Assembly: GCA_964491785.1 (NCBI GenBank)
Contig: CAZBGS010000001.1
Coordinates: 310,001-374,000, forward strand
Reading direction: 5' to 3'
Length of the DNA stretch: 64,000 bases
Source of the DNA: RZZS01 sp964491785
GTDB taxonomy: Bacteria > Pseudomonadota > Alphaproteobacteria > Micavibrionales > Micavibrionaceae
Shown here one piece after another: positions 18,190 to 26,427 of the stretch. The notes under the pieces are model-generated. The model made no database searches. It worked only from the letters and a program-made list of their open reading frames with translations, and was not told the origin of the DNA. The number at the start of each line of letters is the position of its first letter. Positions within the stretch are counted from its first letter, which is position 1. A program made the position numbers and the translations under genes.

Positions 18190-18960
18190 ATGTTTTTACC
18201 AAGGTCTGTACCGTTACTTGCGATTCTTGTCAGCTGCGCAAACCTGTCGGCGTTTGCGTCCGGCCAGGAGAGTCCATGCAAGGCGGAGGACAGGGAATGC
18301 GTTATGGCGCTGCTTGAAACCTCCATAGGCAAAATCAACGAGGATTCGTGGCGCGACGCCTCTTTCAGGGAATACGCCAAGACACTTGCATTCGACGGGC
18401 GCACCGACGAGGCCATAGCCATAATCGGAAAAGTCGTCAATCCGGACACCAGAGCGATGACAATACGCGGAATCGGCATGGCCATGGCGGCCAATAAATC
18501 TCCGCCGGAAGTATACAGGCCGGTATTCCTGAAGCTTGCCGAGGAGGCTGCGAAGATAACCCATCCGCCTTCTCATGCGATAGCATTGACCTATATAGCG
18601 ATGGCGCAAGCCTTTGCCGGAGATGATGAAGGCGCGACCAAAACGGCTCTGTCCATGGAGAACGAGGCGCTGCGCAACAAGGCGCTCGGGGAGAGCGCTG
18701 AGATTCAGGCGGAACGCGGCGATTACAAAACCGCCATGGAAAGCATCGGCCATATCGCCAGTTCATCATTTCGTAACAAGGCGTATGCAACGGTATCGCA
18801 AATATTTTCAAAGGCCGGCCGATACGACGATGCCCTTAATACCTCGCTAAAGATTGACAACCCTACTGTTCGCGCAGATACATTGCAGTATCTGCTCGAT
18901 CAGCAAAAGCCCAGAGAAATGGAAAAAATCAGGCCAGTTACCGGCGGAGGCAGAAATTGA
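18190..18960 (+). CDS. Exported helical-repeat protein coupled to ftsE
   Basis: A 256-residue protein I cannot name. The N-terminus is a signal sequence (about 1-24). LVSC at 13-16 would also fit a lipobox, so it may be either secreted or a lipoprotein. The rest is helical, with TPR-like units of ~33 residues (for example DEAIAIIGKVVNPDTRA and DDALNTSLKIDNPTVRA) spaced along residues 65-245. The final TGA overlaps the TTG start of ftsE by 3 nt, so translation is coupled. It would therefore be made together with FtsEX. A role as a periplasmic partner of FtsX is inference, not shown by sequence. Confidence 0.75.
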   Translation: MFLPRSVPLLAILVSCANLSAFASGQESPCKAEDRECVMALLETSIGKINEDSWRDASFREYAKTLAFDGRTDEAIAIIGKVVNPDTRAMTIRGIGMAMAANKSPPEVYRPVFLKLAEEAAKITHPPSHAIALTYIAMAQAFAGDDEGATKTALSMENEALRNKALGESAEIQAERGDYKTAMESIGHIASSSFRNKAYATVSQIFSKAGRYDDALNTSLKIDNPTVRADTLQYLLDQQKPREMEKIRPVTGGGRN

Positions 18961-19658
18961 TCCGTTTTGAACATGTCGGTCTCCGTTACGGGATAGGCCC
19001 CGAGGTTCTGAGCGATATAAGCTTTACTCTTGAGCCTGGCTCGTTCCACTTTCTGAGCGGGCCGAGCGGCGCGGGCAAGACTTCGCTGATGTCGCTTCTC
19101 TATCTCGGACGCAGACCGACGAGGGGTCTGGTTTCCATGTTCGACCAGAATGTCGCTTCGCTGTCGCGCAGGCAGCTAAACGCGATTCGCCGCCGGATAG
19201 GGGTGGTTTTTCAGGATTTCCGCTTGCTTAACAATCTTTCGGCTTTCGACAACGTCGCCCTGCCCTTGCGGATTCAGGGAAGGCCGGAGAAGGAAATCAA
19301 AAACAACGTTAGCGAGCTTCTGGAATGGGTGGGCCTTGGCGACCACCAGCACTCGTTGCCAAACACCATGTCCGGAGGGCAGCAACAGCGCGTCGCCATA
19401 GCAAGAGCCGTGATTACCAAGCCAAGATTGCTGCTCGCCGACGAGCCGACCGGGAACCTTGACGACCAGATCGGTTTCAGACTGATGAATCTTTTCGACC
19501 AGTTGAACAGAATGGGCACGACCCTGGTCATTGCAACGCACAACGAAGCGTTGACCCAGCGGTTCGCACATAAAAAACTGGTACTTTCGGACGGCGGCCT
19601 CAAGGTGGTCGAACCAAAAAGCAGGATACTCCGCAAAATCGAGGAGTTAACCGGATGA
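18957..19658 (+). CDS. ftsE: Cell division ATP-binding protein FtsE
   Basis: The ATPase of the FtsEX complex, which couples cytoplasmic ATP hydrolysis to periplasmic cell-wall hydrolase control at the septum. The 233-residue protein shows Walker A GPSGAGKTS (about 35-43), Q-loop VVFQDFRLL, signature MSGGQQQRVAIARA, Walker B LLLADEPTGNLD and an H-loop ATHNE. The start is TTG at 18957, supported by GGAGG 6 nt upstream and by the overlap with the preceding stop. The extended C-terminal tail ends RKIEELTG. Its stop overlaps the ftsX start by 4 nt (ATGA). Confidence 0.97.
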   Translation: MIRFEHVGLRYGIGPEVLSDISFTLEPGSFHFLSGPSGAGKTSLMSLLYLGRRPTRGLVSMFDQNVASLSRRQLNAIRRRIGVVFQDFRLLNNLSAFDNVALPLRIQGRPEKEIKNNVSELLEWVGLGDHQHSLPNTMSGGQQQRVAIARAVITKPRLLLADEPTGNLDDQIGFRLMNLFDQLNRMGTTLVIATHNEALTQRFAHKKLVLSDGGLKVVEPKSRILRKIEELTG

Positions 19659-20596
19659 TACGCAGAATTCTCAGGGGCGAAAAGAAACTCGGCGCTTCGC
19701 GCAGGCGCAGTTACGACATTCCTTTAAACAAGGGTGCAGGATCGGGATTCCTGACATTGCTTATATCGTTAATGACTTTTCTGGCCGTTACCGCCCTTAC
19801 CGCTTCTTTCGTGCTTGGAACCATGTCGGAGCGATGGTCGAGCGGCCTTGAAAACAAAGTCACGATCGAGATACCGTCTGCCGGAGAGTCCGGAAAAACG
19901 AGGGAAAAGTCGGAAATTTCCACCATCGCCCACAGGATAGCGGGACTTCTGGACAATCATCCGGCGGTGAAAAACTTAAGTATTCTGTCGGAACAGGAAA
20001 TAACCAGTCTGGTTTCACCATGGCTCGGGGACGATATTTCGCTGGCCGATGTACCCGTGCCGGGAATTATTTCCGTCGAGCTCAAGGAGAGCAGTGCCGA
20101 GGCTATTGCTTTTCTCAAAGAGAGGATTGCCGCCATCGATAGCAGGTCGCGGCTGGATACTCATGAAAGCTGGCTTAAAGATCTGCTCGGGTTTACCCGC
20201 GCCCTGCAGTTCGGCGCGTTTCTGCTGACGCTGATAATCGGCTTTACGACAATAACGGCTATTGCCGGGGCGGTGCGCGCCAGAATGGCCGTTCACAGCG
20301 CCGAAGTTGAATTACTGCACATCATGGGGGCAAGCGATGGGTATATCACCCGCCAGTTCCAGCGCCATTCCCTGTTTCTCGGCCTTAAGGGCGGAGTGAT
20401 AGGGACGATCGTTGCGGTAATCGGGCTTGGGGCTATCAAACATCTGGCGGGCGAGATGGATCTTACGCTGTTGCCAGATTTCCGGGTTCATTCGTGGCAA
20501 CTGGCAACGATGCTTGCAATGCCTGTTTTTGCGGGTATGATCGCCATGCTTACAGCGCGATTTACTGTTTTAAGAACCTTGACCGGGCTGCCATGA
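19655..20596 (+). CDS. ftsX: Cell division protein FtsX
   Basis: The membrane partner of FtsE. The 313-residue protein has the expected four transmembrane helices: one near 28-52, then a periplasmic domain (about 60-185), then three near 188-212, 240-262 and 280-300. The periplasmic loop is where FtsX normally contacts its hydrolase regulators. The sequence of the conserved FtsX core (HIMGASDGYITRQFQRH) is clear. Both ends overlap neighbours by 4 nt, so it belongs to one translationally coupled operon with ftsE and the YdcF-like gene. Confidence 0.95.
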   Translation: MIRRILRGEKKLGASRRRSYDIPLNKGAGSGFLTLLISLMTFLAVTALTASFVLGTMSERWSSGLENKVTIEIPSAGESGKTREKSEISTIAHRIAGLLDNHPAVKNLSILSEQEITSLVSPWLGDDISLADVPVPGIISVELKESSAEAIAFLKERIAAIDSRSRLDTHESWLKDLLGFTRALQFGAFLLTLIIGFTTITAIAGAVRARMAVHSAEVELLHIMGASDGYITRQFQRHSLFLGLKGGVIGTIVAVIGLGAIKHLAGEMDLTLLPDFRVHSWQLATMLAMPVFAGMIAMLTARFTVLRTLTGLP

Positions 20597-21180
20597 AAAG
20601 ACCGTCTATCGGCAAGCTGACATTGTTTATAGCCGCCGGGCTTTTTGCGCTCTGGCTTGCGGGTCTTGTTTATTTTGTATCATTTGTGATAACCGCGACT
20701 CCCGAGCTTGCGAACGAGCGGACGGATGCAATCATTGTTCTTACCGGAGGAAGGAACAGGGTGAATACCGGACTTACACTTTTCGCCGAAGGAAAGTCGC
20801 CTTACTTACTTATTTCCGGAGTCAATCCCGGCGTTTCGCTGGACAATATCAGAGCTATGCATGTTGATCCGCCGCCTTTGCCGGAGTGCTGCATAGTCGC
20901 GGGTTACCGGGCAACGAATACCAGAGCCAATGCCACCGAGAGCGAGAACTGGATCAAGGGCAATAATTTTACTTCCATAAGACTTATTACTTCGGATTAC
21001 CACATTCCAAGGGCCATGACCGAGTTCAGACATCTAATGCCTCAACTGAAAATAATCCGCCACCCGATCAAGGAATATCCGCTTCGCAGTTACCGTTTCT
21101 GGAGTACCGCCTTCGGCGAATATCACAAGACCTTGCTGACCTGGATCTGGCACCGGGCGGGCCTGGGGAAAGCCCGGTGA
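20593..21180 (+). CDS. YdcF family (DUF218) membrane protein
   Basis: A 195-residue protein starting at the ATG at 20593, inside the ftsX stop (ATGA). One N-terminal transmembrane helix (about 10-33) anchors a DUF218 domain that starts TDAIIVLTGGRNRVNTG and includes ATNTRANATES and SDYHIPRAMTEFR. These are the conserved family positions, including the Gly-Gly and the YHxxRA pattern. DUF218 proteins (YdcF, SanA, ElyC) are linked to envelope and peptidoglycan or lipid-carrier functions. The ftsEX-plsC context supports an envelope role; the exact reaction is unknown. Confidence 0.9.
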   Translation: MKRPSIGKLTLFIAAGLFALWLAGLVYFVSFVITATPELANERTDAIIVLTGGRNRVNTGLTLFAEGKSPYLLISGVNPGVSLDNIRAMHVDPPPLPECCIVAGYRATNTRANATESENWIKGNNFTSIRLITSDYHIPRAMTEFRHLMPQLKIIRHPIKEYPLRSYRFWSTAFGEYHKTLLTWIWHRAGLGKAR

Positions 21181-21935
21181 AGGTGATGGCAGGTTGCATG
21201 CTATTGCGCTCGACTCTTTTTAATCTTCTTTTCTTCAGCTTCAGCGCTATTGCCAGCATTGTTCTCTGTCCGATGCTCGTTTTCGCGCGGCGGGAGACTG
21301 TGATGAAGGTTGTTCACTGGTATCTGCGGCAGGTGGAGTGGATCGAGCGGCATGTCATGGGAATTACTTACGAGGTTCGCGGGCGGGAGCACCTGCCCTC
21401 TTCCGGATCTTTTATCGTCGCTGCCAAACACCAGTCGCCATACGAGACGTTCAAGCTTCATTTTTTATTCGACGATCCGGCGATTGTTCTTAAGAAGGAA
21501 TTATTGTCAATTCCGATTTGGGGGAGTTTTCTTTCGAAAATAGACCCCATCGCCATCGACCGCAGCGCAGGGCGAGAAGCAATGACTCAGATCATCGAAG
21601 GAGCCAAGCGCATCAAGGAACAGGGTCGCGCAATTGTGATCTTTCCGCAAGGTACCAGAGTCAACCCCGGTCAGACGCCGAAAGAAAAGCCATATAAATC
21701 AGGCGTGGCGCGAATTCAGGAAGCGACAGATCTTGTAATAGTTCCCATGGCGCTTAACTCGGGTTACTTCTGGCCGAGGTCGGGATGGCTCAAGAAACCC
21801 GGAACTGTTATCTTTGAATTTCTTGCGCCTATTGAACCGGGAGGGAGTACAACTAAAGTTATTCAGGATCTCGAAACCGCACTGGAGTCGGCTTCGAATT
21901 CCCTGATTGTGGAAGCGGAAACGAGTCGGAGCTGA
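21177..21935 (+). CDS. plsC: 1-acyl-sn-glycerol-3-phosphate acyltransferase
   Basis: PlsC acylates lysophosphatidate to phosphatidate in membrane phospholipid synthesis. The 252-residue protein has an N-terminal membrane helix (about 8-30). The acyltransferase motif KHQSPYETF has Glu in the acid position, as common in alphaproteobacterial members instead of Asp. Then come DPIAIDRSAGREAM and FPQGTRVNPG. The start is a GTG at 21177 overlapping the preceding TGA (GTGA). An in-frame ATG 9 nt later is an alternative. It is the fifth gene of the ftsEX operon. Confidence 0.94.
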   Translation: MKVMAGCMLLRSTLFNLLFFSFSAIASIVLCPMLVFARRETVMKVVHWYLRQVEWIERHVMGITYEVRGREHLPSSGSFIVAAKHQSPYETFKLHFLFDDPAIVLKKELLSIPIWGSFLSKIDPIAIDRSAGREAMTQIIEGAKRIKEQGRAIVIFPQGTRVNPGQTPKEKPYKSGVARIQEATDLVIVPMALNSGYFWPRSGWLKKPGTVIFEFLAPIEPGGSTTKVIQDLETALESASNSLIVEAETSRS

Positions 21936-21936
21936 A

Positions 21937-22767
21937 ATGTTAAATATGCAAAAAAAAGAAATAGTTTCGATCGCCAGCATTGCAGCGGTTGTCATAGTGG
22001 CCATCCTGATTTCCTATACTATTTTCTGGTGGGTCATGGCGGCAAGGATCAAGGGCGCAGCCAGAGACATGACTTTGAATCTCCAGGAGCAGGGATACGT
22101 CGTTTCGGGAGGGCCGGTAGCAGTCACGGGCTTCCCGGGCAGGCATAAAATACATTTTGAAGGCAGGATCAGCGGCGGCGGCAGGGAATTAATCATACCG
22201 TCGCTAGACGCAACCGGATTCTTTCTACCGGGAAATGAAATTATCCTGGAGCTTCCACGGGGAATGGAGGTGGCCGATCCGATGGACGAATTCGGTCTGT
22301 GGTCTCTGGAAAGTGCAACGGTTTCATTTATCGTTCCGAAGGAGCTACCTTCCGAACTCAGGCATTCGGAGCTTCAGGACTGGCAGGAGCATAGAAACAA
22401 GCTGGAGATAACCGCATTCGACATCCGGCGGCAGGATGTATTGCTACAAGGCAGAGGAGTTCTGGAACTCGACAGTTCGCTTCAGCCGGTAATTGAGGCG
22501 CAGGTGCGAATCAGAGGCCATCTCGATTTTGTTAACACGCTTATCCAAAATGGCGTAATCACAGAAAGGCAAGGGGCTTTCTCCGCGGCACTGCTTGCGG
22601 CGGCCAGCAGGATTGATGAGAAAACCGGGGAATTATGGCTCGAATCAAATCTAAGCGTCAGAGATCAGAATCTTTATGTTGGCCCGGTGAGGGTGGCGTC
22701 CCTTCCCGAGATTGAATGGAGCCGCCCTGACCAGGATACACATAGTCAGCCTGCCCCGCCTCAATAA
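21937..22767 (+). CDS. DUF2125 protein
   Basis: A protein of about 276 residues starting at the ATG at 21937, 1 nt after the plsC stop (a second ATG lies 9 nt on). One transmembrane helix (about 8-32, with IAAVVIVAILISYTIFWW) precedes a beta-rich extracytoplasmic domain. The domain holds the DUF2125 hallmark of a short VSGGPVAVTGFPGRHKI segment and the later AQVRIRGHLDF stretch. Function unknown; family members are alphaproteobacterial envelope proteins. The last 110 nt overlap the 3' end of the convergent tyrA-like gene. Confidence 0.85.
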   Translation: MLNMQKKEIVSIASIAAVVIVAILISYTIFWWVMAARIKGAARDMTLNLQEQGYVVSGGPVAVTGFPGRHKIHFEGRISGGGRELIIPSLDATGFFLPGNEIILELPRGMEVADPMDEFGLWSLESATVSFIVPKELPSELRHSELQDWQEHRNKLEITAFDIRRQDVLLQGRGVLELDSSLQPVIEAQVRIRGHLDFVNTLIQNGVITERQGAFSAALLAAASRIDEKTGELWLESNLSVRDQNLYVGPVRVASLPEIEWSRPDQDTHSQPAPPQ

Positions 22768-23617
22768 CCTGACGCCTTACGTTTCTGGTGCGGGTGAAGA
22801 AATCCTCCAGGAAACGTCCGTCCTGCCATCTTATGGCACGCTGGAGAGCGGTAAGGTCTTCGCTGAATCTCTGAATAACTTCGAGAACCGCTTCCTTGTT
22901 GCCGAGAAAAATATCGCGCCACATTACGGGATCGGAGGCGGCGATACGGGTAAAGTCCCGGAAGCCGCTGGCCGAAAACTTGATTACCTCGGATTTCATA
23001 TGCTCTTCGAGATCGGTTGCCGTACCGACAATCGTGTAGGCGATGAGGTGCGGAAGATGAGAAGTAATAGCAAGAACCAGGTCGTGATGCTGGGGTTCCA
23101 TGATTTCGATTCTGGAGCCGATAGATTCCCATAGCTTTTTAAGTTTATCGACTGCCTCGGGATCGGTACCGGGCATCGGGGTAAGTACGCACCAGCGATT
23201 TATGAACAGCTCGGCAAATCCGGCGCGCGGGCCGGAATGCTCCGTACCGGCAATAGGGTGGCCGGGGATGAATGTCACGCCGCCTGGTAAAAGCGGCTGA
23301 ATTGAATCGACAGCCTTCTGCTTGATAGAGCCGACATCGGTTATTATCGCACCCTGAGCGAGAGTTCCTGCGATCTTGTTTGCCACATCCGGGTAGGCGC
23401 TCATCGGCACGCAGATAATTACTAAGTCTGCATCCTTCACGCCTTCGGAAAGATCGGTTGTAACCTCGTCAGCAAGTGTCAGTTCCCTAACCTCCTCGCA
23501 GACAGCCGGGCTGGCATCGGTGCAGGCTATTTTTTCGCACAGACTGTGCTTTCGGACAGCCCTTGCCAGTGAGGAGCCGATAAGCCCCGTACCTATTATG
23601 CAAATTTTTTTGAACAT
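22658..23617 (-). CDS. Prephenate/arogenate dehydrogenase family protein
   Basis: A TyrA-family enzyme that makes hydroxyphenylpyruvate or tyrosine from prephenate or arogenate. The 319-residue protein begins with the NAD(P)-binding Rossmann motif IIGTGLIGSSLARAV (6-20). It has DVGSIKQKAV, the catalytic-region HPIAGTEHSGP, and a helical dimerisation domain with ITSHLPHLIAYTIVG. The gene starts 2 nt after the chorismate-mutase-like gene, forming an aromatic amino acid pair. The last ~27 residues (from about VYPGQGGS) are low in complexity and lie inside the overlap with DUF2125, so they may be a late extension. Confidence 0.93.
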   Translation of the reverse strand: MFKKICIIGTGLIGSSLARAVRKHSLCEKIACTDASPAVCEEVRELTLADEVTTDLSEGVKDADLVIICVPMSAYPDVANKIAGTLAQGAIITDVGSIKQKAVDSIQPLLPGGVTFIPGHPIAGTEHSGPRAGFAELFINRWCVLTPMPGTDPEAVDKLKKLWESIGSRIEIMEPQHHDLVLAITSHLPHLIAYTIVGTATDLEEHMKSEVIKFSASGFRDFTRIAASDPVMWRDIFLGNKEAVLEVIQRFSEDLTALQRAIRWQDGRFLEDFFTRTRNVRRQVIEAGQADYVYPGQGGSIQSREGTPPSPGQHKDSDL

Positions 23618-23619
23618 TT

Positions 23620-24522
23620 TTACTTACTTTTATATTTTGATATACCAGTCAGATCTTCAATTCTTTCATATACGGGCGGCTTGGGATAACCACCGATGCA
23701 TATGACTCTGGCCTTCCGGTCATCAAGTTTCCTTACGAGCTTTTTAAGGCGCTCGTCCTTGTCAGCGATAAAGCCCTCGACTTCGAGAAGGTGAAGAGCA
23801 TGGTGCGAGGCACCCATACCGGCTTGCTTGCGGGAATACATGGATACAGCCTCGATTCCAGCCTCCCTGGCAATATCGACAATCCTGCCTCTGCTAACGC
23901 TGTGATCGACCTCAAAAGCCAGGAAAGAACGATCGTCTCCAGTCTGATCGAAGGAAATTTTAGCTACTATCAGCGCCATGTTTTCAACGTCCGGGGGCTC
24001 GTCCTTGACGTCTCCGTATGGGAGTCTGACGACGATTCGCATCCTTTCCTCTTCCTCACTCATGAGGTAATGCCACCAGGGGTTTTCGTCGCCCTCGGAT
24101 GGCCAGGGAATGACCGCGAAATTGGCCTCGCCCTCGCGTACGAGACTGATCGCGGCAAGCGGGTTTGAAAGTCTTTGCATCGGCAGGACGCTGCCGAAAT
24201 AGTCTTTGGCCATATCCCAGAATTGCGGCCTGCCCTCCGGGACAGTCACGCCGACCTTCAGGCCGGTCTGCAAAAGCGATACCGCCCCGACCAGTTCTCT
24301 CCAGATCCGGACGATCGCCGCTCTCGGAAGCTTACCCTCATGGCGGCTCAGAAGCCTGCGAATCATCAGGGCCTCTCTGGCAGGCTGGATAATTTGCAGT
24401 CTGTTCTTGCGCTTTTCCTCGCTTACGTCGACGATCAGCGAAGCCCTTTCCATGAGCAGGTCATGGATGTTGTTGTCCAGCGCGTCTATCTTCCGCCGTA
24501 TTTCTTCCAGTTTCTTGGTCAT
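23620..24522 (-). CDS. Chorismate mutase with C-terminal prephenate dehydratase-like region
   Basis: About 300 residues from the ATG at 24522 (MTKKLEEIRRKIDALDNNI), chosen because it has GGGAAG upstream and matches typical mutase starts. The frame opens 18 nt earlier with a TTG. The N-terminal ~90 residues are an AroQ-type all-helical chorismate mutase, with the expected Arg (IRRKID), Lys (EEKRKN) and Arg/Glu positions. The C-terminal two-thirds (GLKVGVTVPEG onward) looks like a decayed periplasmic-binding/prephenate-dehydratase fold with an ACT-like end. The classic dehydratase TRF motif is not visible. Probable role: chorismate to prephenate, feeding the adjacent tyrA-like gene. Confidence 0.85.
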   Translation of the reverse strand: MTKKLEEIRRKIDALDNNIHDLLMERASLIVDVSEEKRKNRLQIIQPAREALMIRRLLSRHEGKLPRAAIVRIWRELVGAVSLLQTGLKVGVTVPEGRPQFWDMAKDYFGSVLPMQRLSNPLAAISLVREGEANFAVIPWPSEGDENPWWHYLMSEEEERMRIVVRLPYGDVKDEPPDVENMALIVAKISFDQTGDDRSFLAFEVDHSVSRGRIVDIAREAGIEAVSMYSRKQAGMGASHHALHLLEVEGFIADKDERLKKLVRKLDDRKARVICIGGYPKPPVYERIEDLTGISKYKSK

Positions 24523-24602
24523 GGACTTCCCGGCCATCAATCAGCTATAACGACTTTTCATACTAGGAACTTCAATGGAAATCAAACAAGAGTTGGCGAA
24601 TA

Positions 24603-25661
24603 ATGCCTTTGATCCGACATTCTGACTTACCTGCCTTCGAAAGACTGGAGAACGAAGGGCGCACCATTATCCCCAAAGACAGGGCAGACTCTCAGGATAT
24701 CCGGGAGTTGCACATAGGTTTTTGCAACATGATGCCCGACGCCGCTGTGGAGGCCACCGAGCGGCAGTTCTTCCGGCTGGTCGGGGAGAGCAACAAGATC
24801 GCGCAGTTTTATATCCATCCTTTTACCCTGCCGGTCGGGAGCAGAAGCGAGCAGACAAAGGAACATTTCAAAAAATACTATGAGAGCTTCGAAAAATTGC
24901 AGCATGAGGGACTCGACGCTCTTATCGTCACCGGAGCCAATGAGGAAACCAATCCTTCGGTATCGGACGAGGGCTTCTGGCATCCGCTGAAGGATCTGAT
25001 CGGATGGGCTTATGAGAATGTAACTTCGACTTTATGCTCTTGTCTTGCGTCGCATGCGGTTCTCAATTACGTGTACGGACAGACGCCGAGGTGGAGGGAG
25101 ACCAAGCAATGGGGCGTGTTCGGGCATAGAATCACCGAACGCAATCATCCGATCGCGCAAAGCATGAACACCCTGTTCGACGTGCCGCACTCCAGATACA
25201 GCGAAATAACCCGCGAGCAGTTTGAAAAAGCGGGGATGAGGGTCATCGCCGAGAGCGAGGAAGCAGGCGTGCACGCTTCATGCAGCAGTGACGGAATCAG
25301 GCTGCTTTGCTTTCAGGGACATCCGGAATACGACACGGTTAGCCTGCTGAAGGAGTACAGACGGGAAGTTATGAATTACGCATCGGGACAGCGCGACGAC
25401 TACCCGCCTTTCCCCGAGCATTATTTCAGCGGCAAGGCCGCCGCCATTCTTAACGATTACCGCACCTGCATCAATCGTGGCTCGACGCCCCCGGAATTTC
25501 CAGAAGAAAAACTGGTGCCTTTGCTGGAAAACACCTGGACGGACAGCGGAAGATCCATGATCGGAAACTGGATCGGGCTTGTTTATCAGCTAACCAATGT
25601 CGACCGGAAAAAGCCGTTCATGGATGGAATCGACACGGAAAACCCGCTGGGGATTTATTAA
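24603..25661 (+). CDS. metA: Homoserine O-acyltransferase, MetA family (probably acetyl-CoA specific)
   Basis: Activates homoserine for methionine synthesis. The 352-residue protein has the MetA fold, with the acyl-enzyme cysteine at Cys147 (TSTLCSCLASHA) and the catalytic His and Glu in FQGHPEYD. Length is longer than E. coli MetA (309) because of N- and C-terminal additions. In this family one residue sets the acyl donor: Gly111 in E. coli gives succinyl-CoA, and Glu gives acetyl-CoA in Bacillus cereus. Here the aligned segment reads VTGANEE, placing Glu (115, or 114) at that site, so acetyl-CoA is the better guess. Divergent from the chorismate mutase gene; no SAM riboswitch fits in the 80-bp gap. 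Confidence 0.92.
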   Translation: MPLIRHSDLPAFERLENEGRTIIPKDRADSQDIRELHIGFCNMMPDAAVEATERQFFRLVGESNKIAQFYIHPFTLPVGSRSEQTKEHFKKYYESFEKLQHEGLDALIVTGANEETNPSVSDEGFWHPLKDLIGWAYENVTSTLCSCLASHAVLNYVYGQTPRWRETKQWGVFGHRITERNHPIAQSMNTLFDVPHSRYSEITREQFEKAGMRVIAESEEAGVHASCSSDGIRLLCFQGHPEYDTVSLLKEYRREVMNYASGQRDDYPPFPEHYFSGKAAAILNDYRTCINRGSTPPEFPEEKLVPLLENTWTDSGRSMIGNWIGLVYQLTNVDRKKPFMDGIDTENPLGIY

Positions 25662-25689
25662 GTCCGGATTTCTCAAATGCGGCCAAACC

Positions 25690-26427
25690 TTATCTTCTTG
25701 CGGTGGCGGGTTTGGGGATCGGGATGCCGCGGCCACGAACCTTTACTCTGGCGGTTTCCTTCAGGCCGGTTGGCGCGTAGAGCTGCTTGCTTGCCTCAAC
25801 GAAATGGAGGCCGCCGAGAGCCGGGTAGATGTATTTGCCAAGCCCTTCGAACAGACCGACCGAGCGAAAAACGGTTTGCGAGCGGACGGGCGGGATGAAA
25901 AGCCCCTCGCCGGTCTGCTCCTGGACGAAACCTGTTTCACGAAGTTGCTGGCATATCTGGGAGAGCGAGAAAGGCCTGCCGTGACCGAATGGACTCCATT
26001 CGGCGCGCGACCACATGCTGAGACGATTCGGAGCCACTATCAGAATTCTGCCGCTGCTTTTTAGAATTCTCCACAATTCTTCAAGATAAGGCCTGATGAG
26101 TTCGGCATGTTCGAGGCTGTGAACCAGCAGCACGCGATCCAGCGAATTAGTCTCCAGCGGCAATTCGGATTCCTCGGCGAGAAAAACTATGTTGCCGCCG
26201 CCGGACGGCCAGGCGTGCGCGCCCAGAGCGGCGGGCATCAGCAGGAAAGACCGCTCTGCGCCGTTCATGATGCTTCCCATATACGGCACGGAGTAGCCGC
26301 AGCCCATCACCCGCATGCCGGTAACGTCAGGCCAGAATTCCTTCAGCTTGTGGCCAATAATCCTTTTGACCACCCTGCCCGCGTGGCTGTTATAGAAATC
26401 CCTGAAATCGTATATCGAGCTATACAT
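25690..26427 (-). CDS. SAM-dependent methyltransferase (type 11)
   Basis: A 245-residue class I methyltransferase-like protein starting MYSSIYDFRDFYNSHAG. The methyltransferase-11 core shows a glycine-rich motif, MRVMGCGYSVPYM (about 38-50), in place of the usual E/DxGxGxG. Then come SLDRVLLVHSLEHAEL and RILIVAPNRLSMWSRAEWSPFGHGRPFS, typical of an alphaproteobacterial family encoded near gloB or mutT. The C-terminal 30 residues are basic. Substrate unknown. It overlaps the 3' end of mutT by 8 nt and so probably follows it on one transcript. Confidence 0.85.
   Translation of the reverse strand: MYSSIYDFRDFYNSHAGRVVKRIIGHKLKEFWPDVTGMRVMGCGYSVPYMGSIMNGAERSFLLMPAALGAHAWPSGGGNIVFLAEESELPLETNSLDRVLLVHSLEHAELIRPYLEELWRILKSSGRILIVAPNRLSMWSRAEWSPFGHGRPFSLSQICQQLRETGFVQEQTGEGLFIPPVRSQTVFRSVGLFEGLGKYIYPALGGLHFVEASKQLYAPTGLKETARVKVRGRGIPIPKPATARR

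Noticed and set aside
21907..21936. Earlier start for the DUF2125 gene overlapping plsC
   Set aside because: The ATG at 21937 directly after the plsC stop gives the expected short basic lead into the membrane helix. The longer frame adds a basic extension read from plsC in another frame.
24523..24602. Possible SAM-II riboswitch upstream of metA
   Set aside because: The gap is only 80 bp and I could not match the conserved pseudoknot segments.
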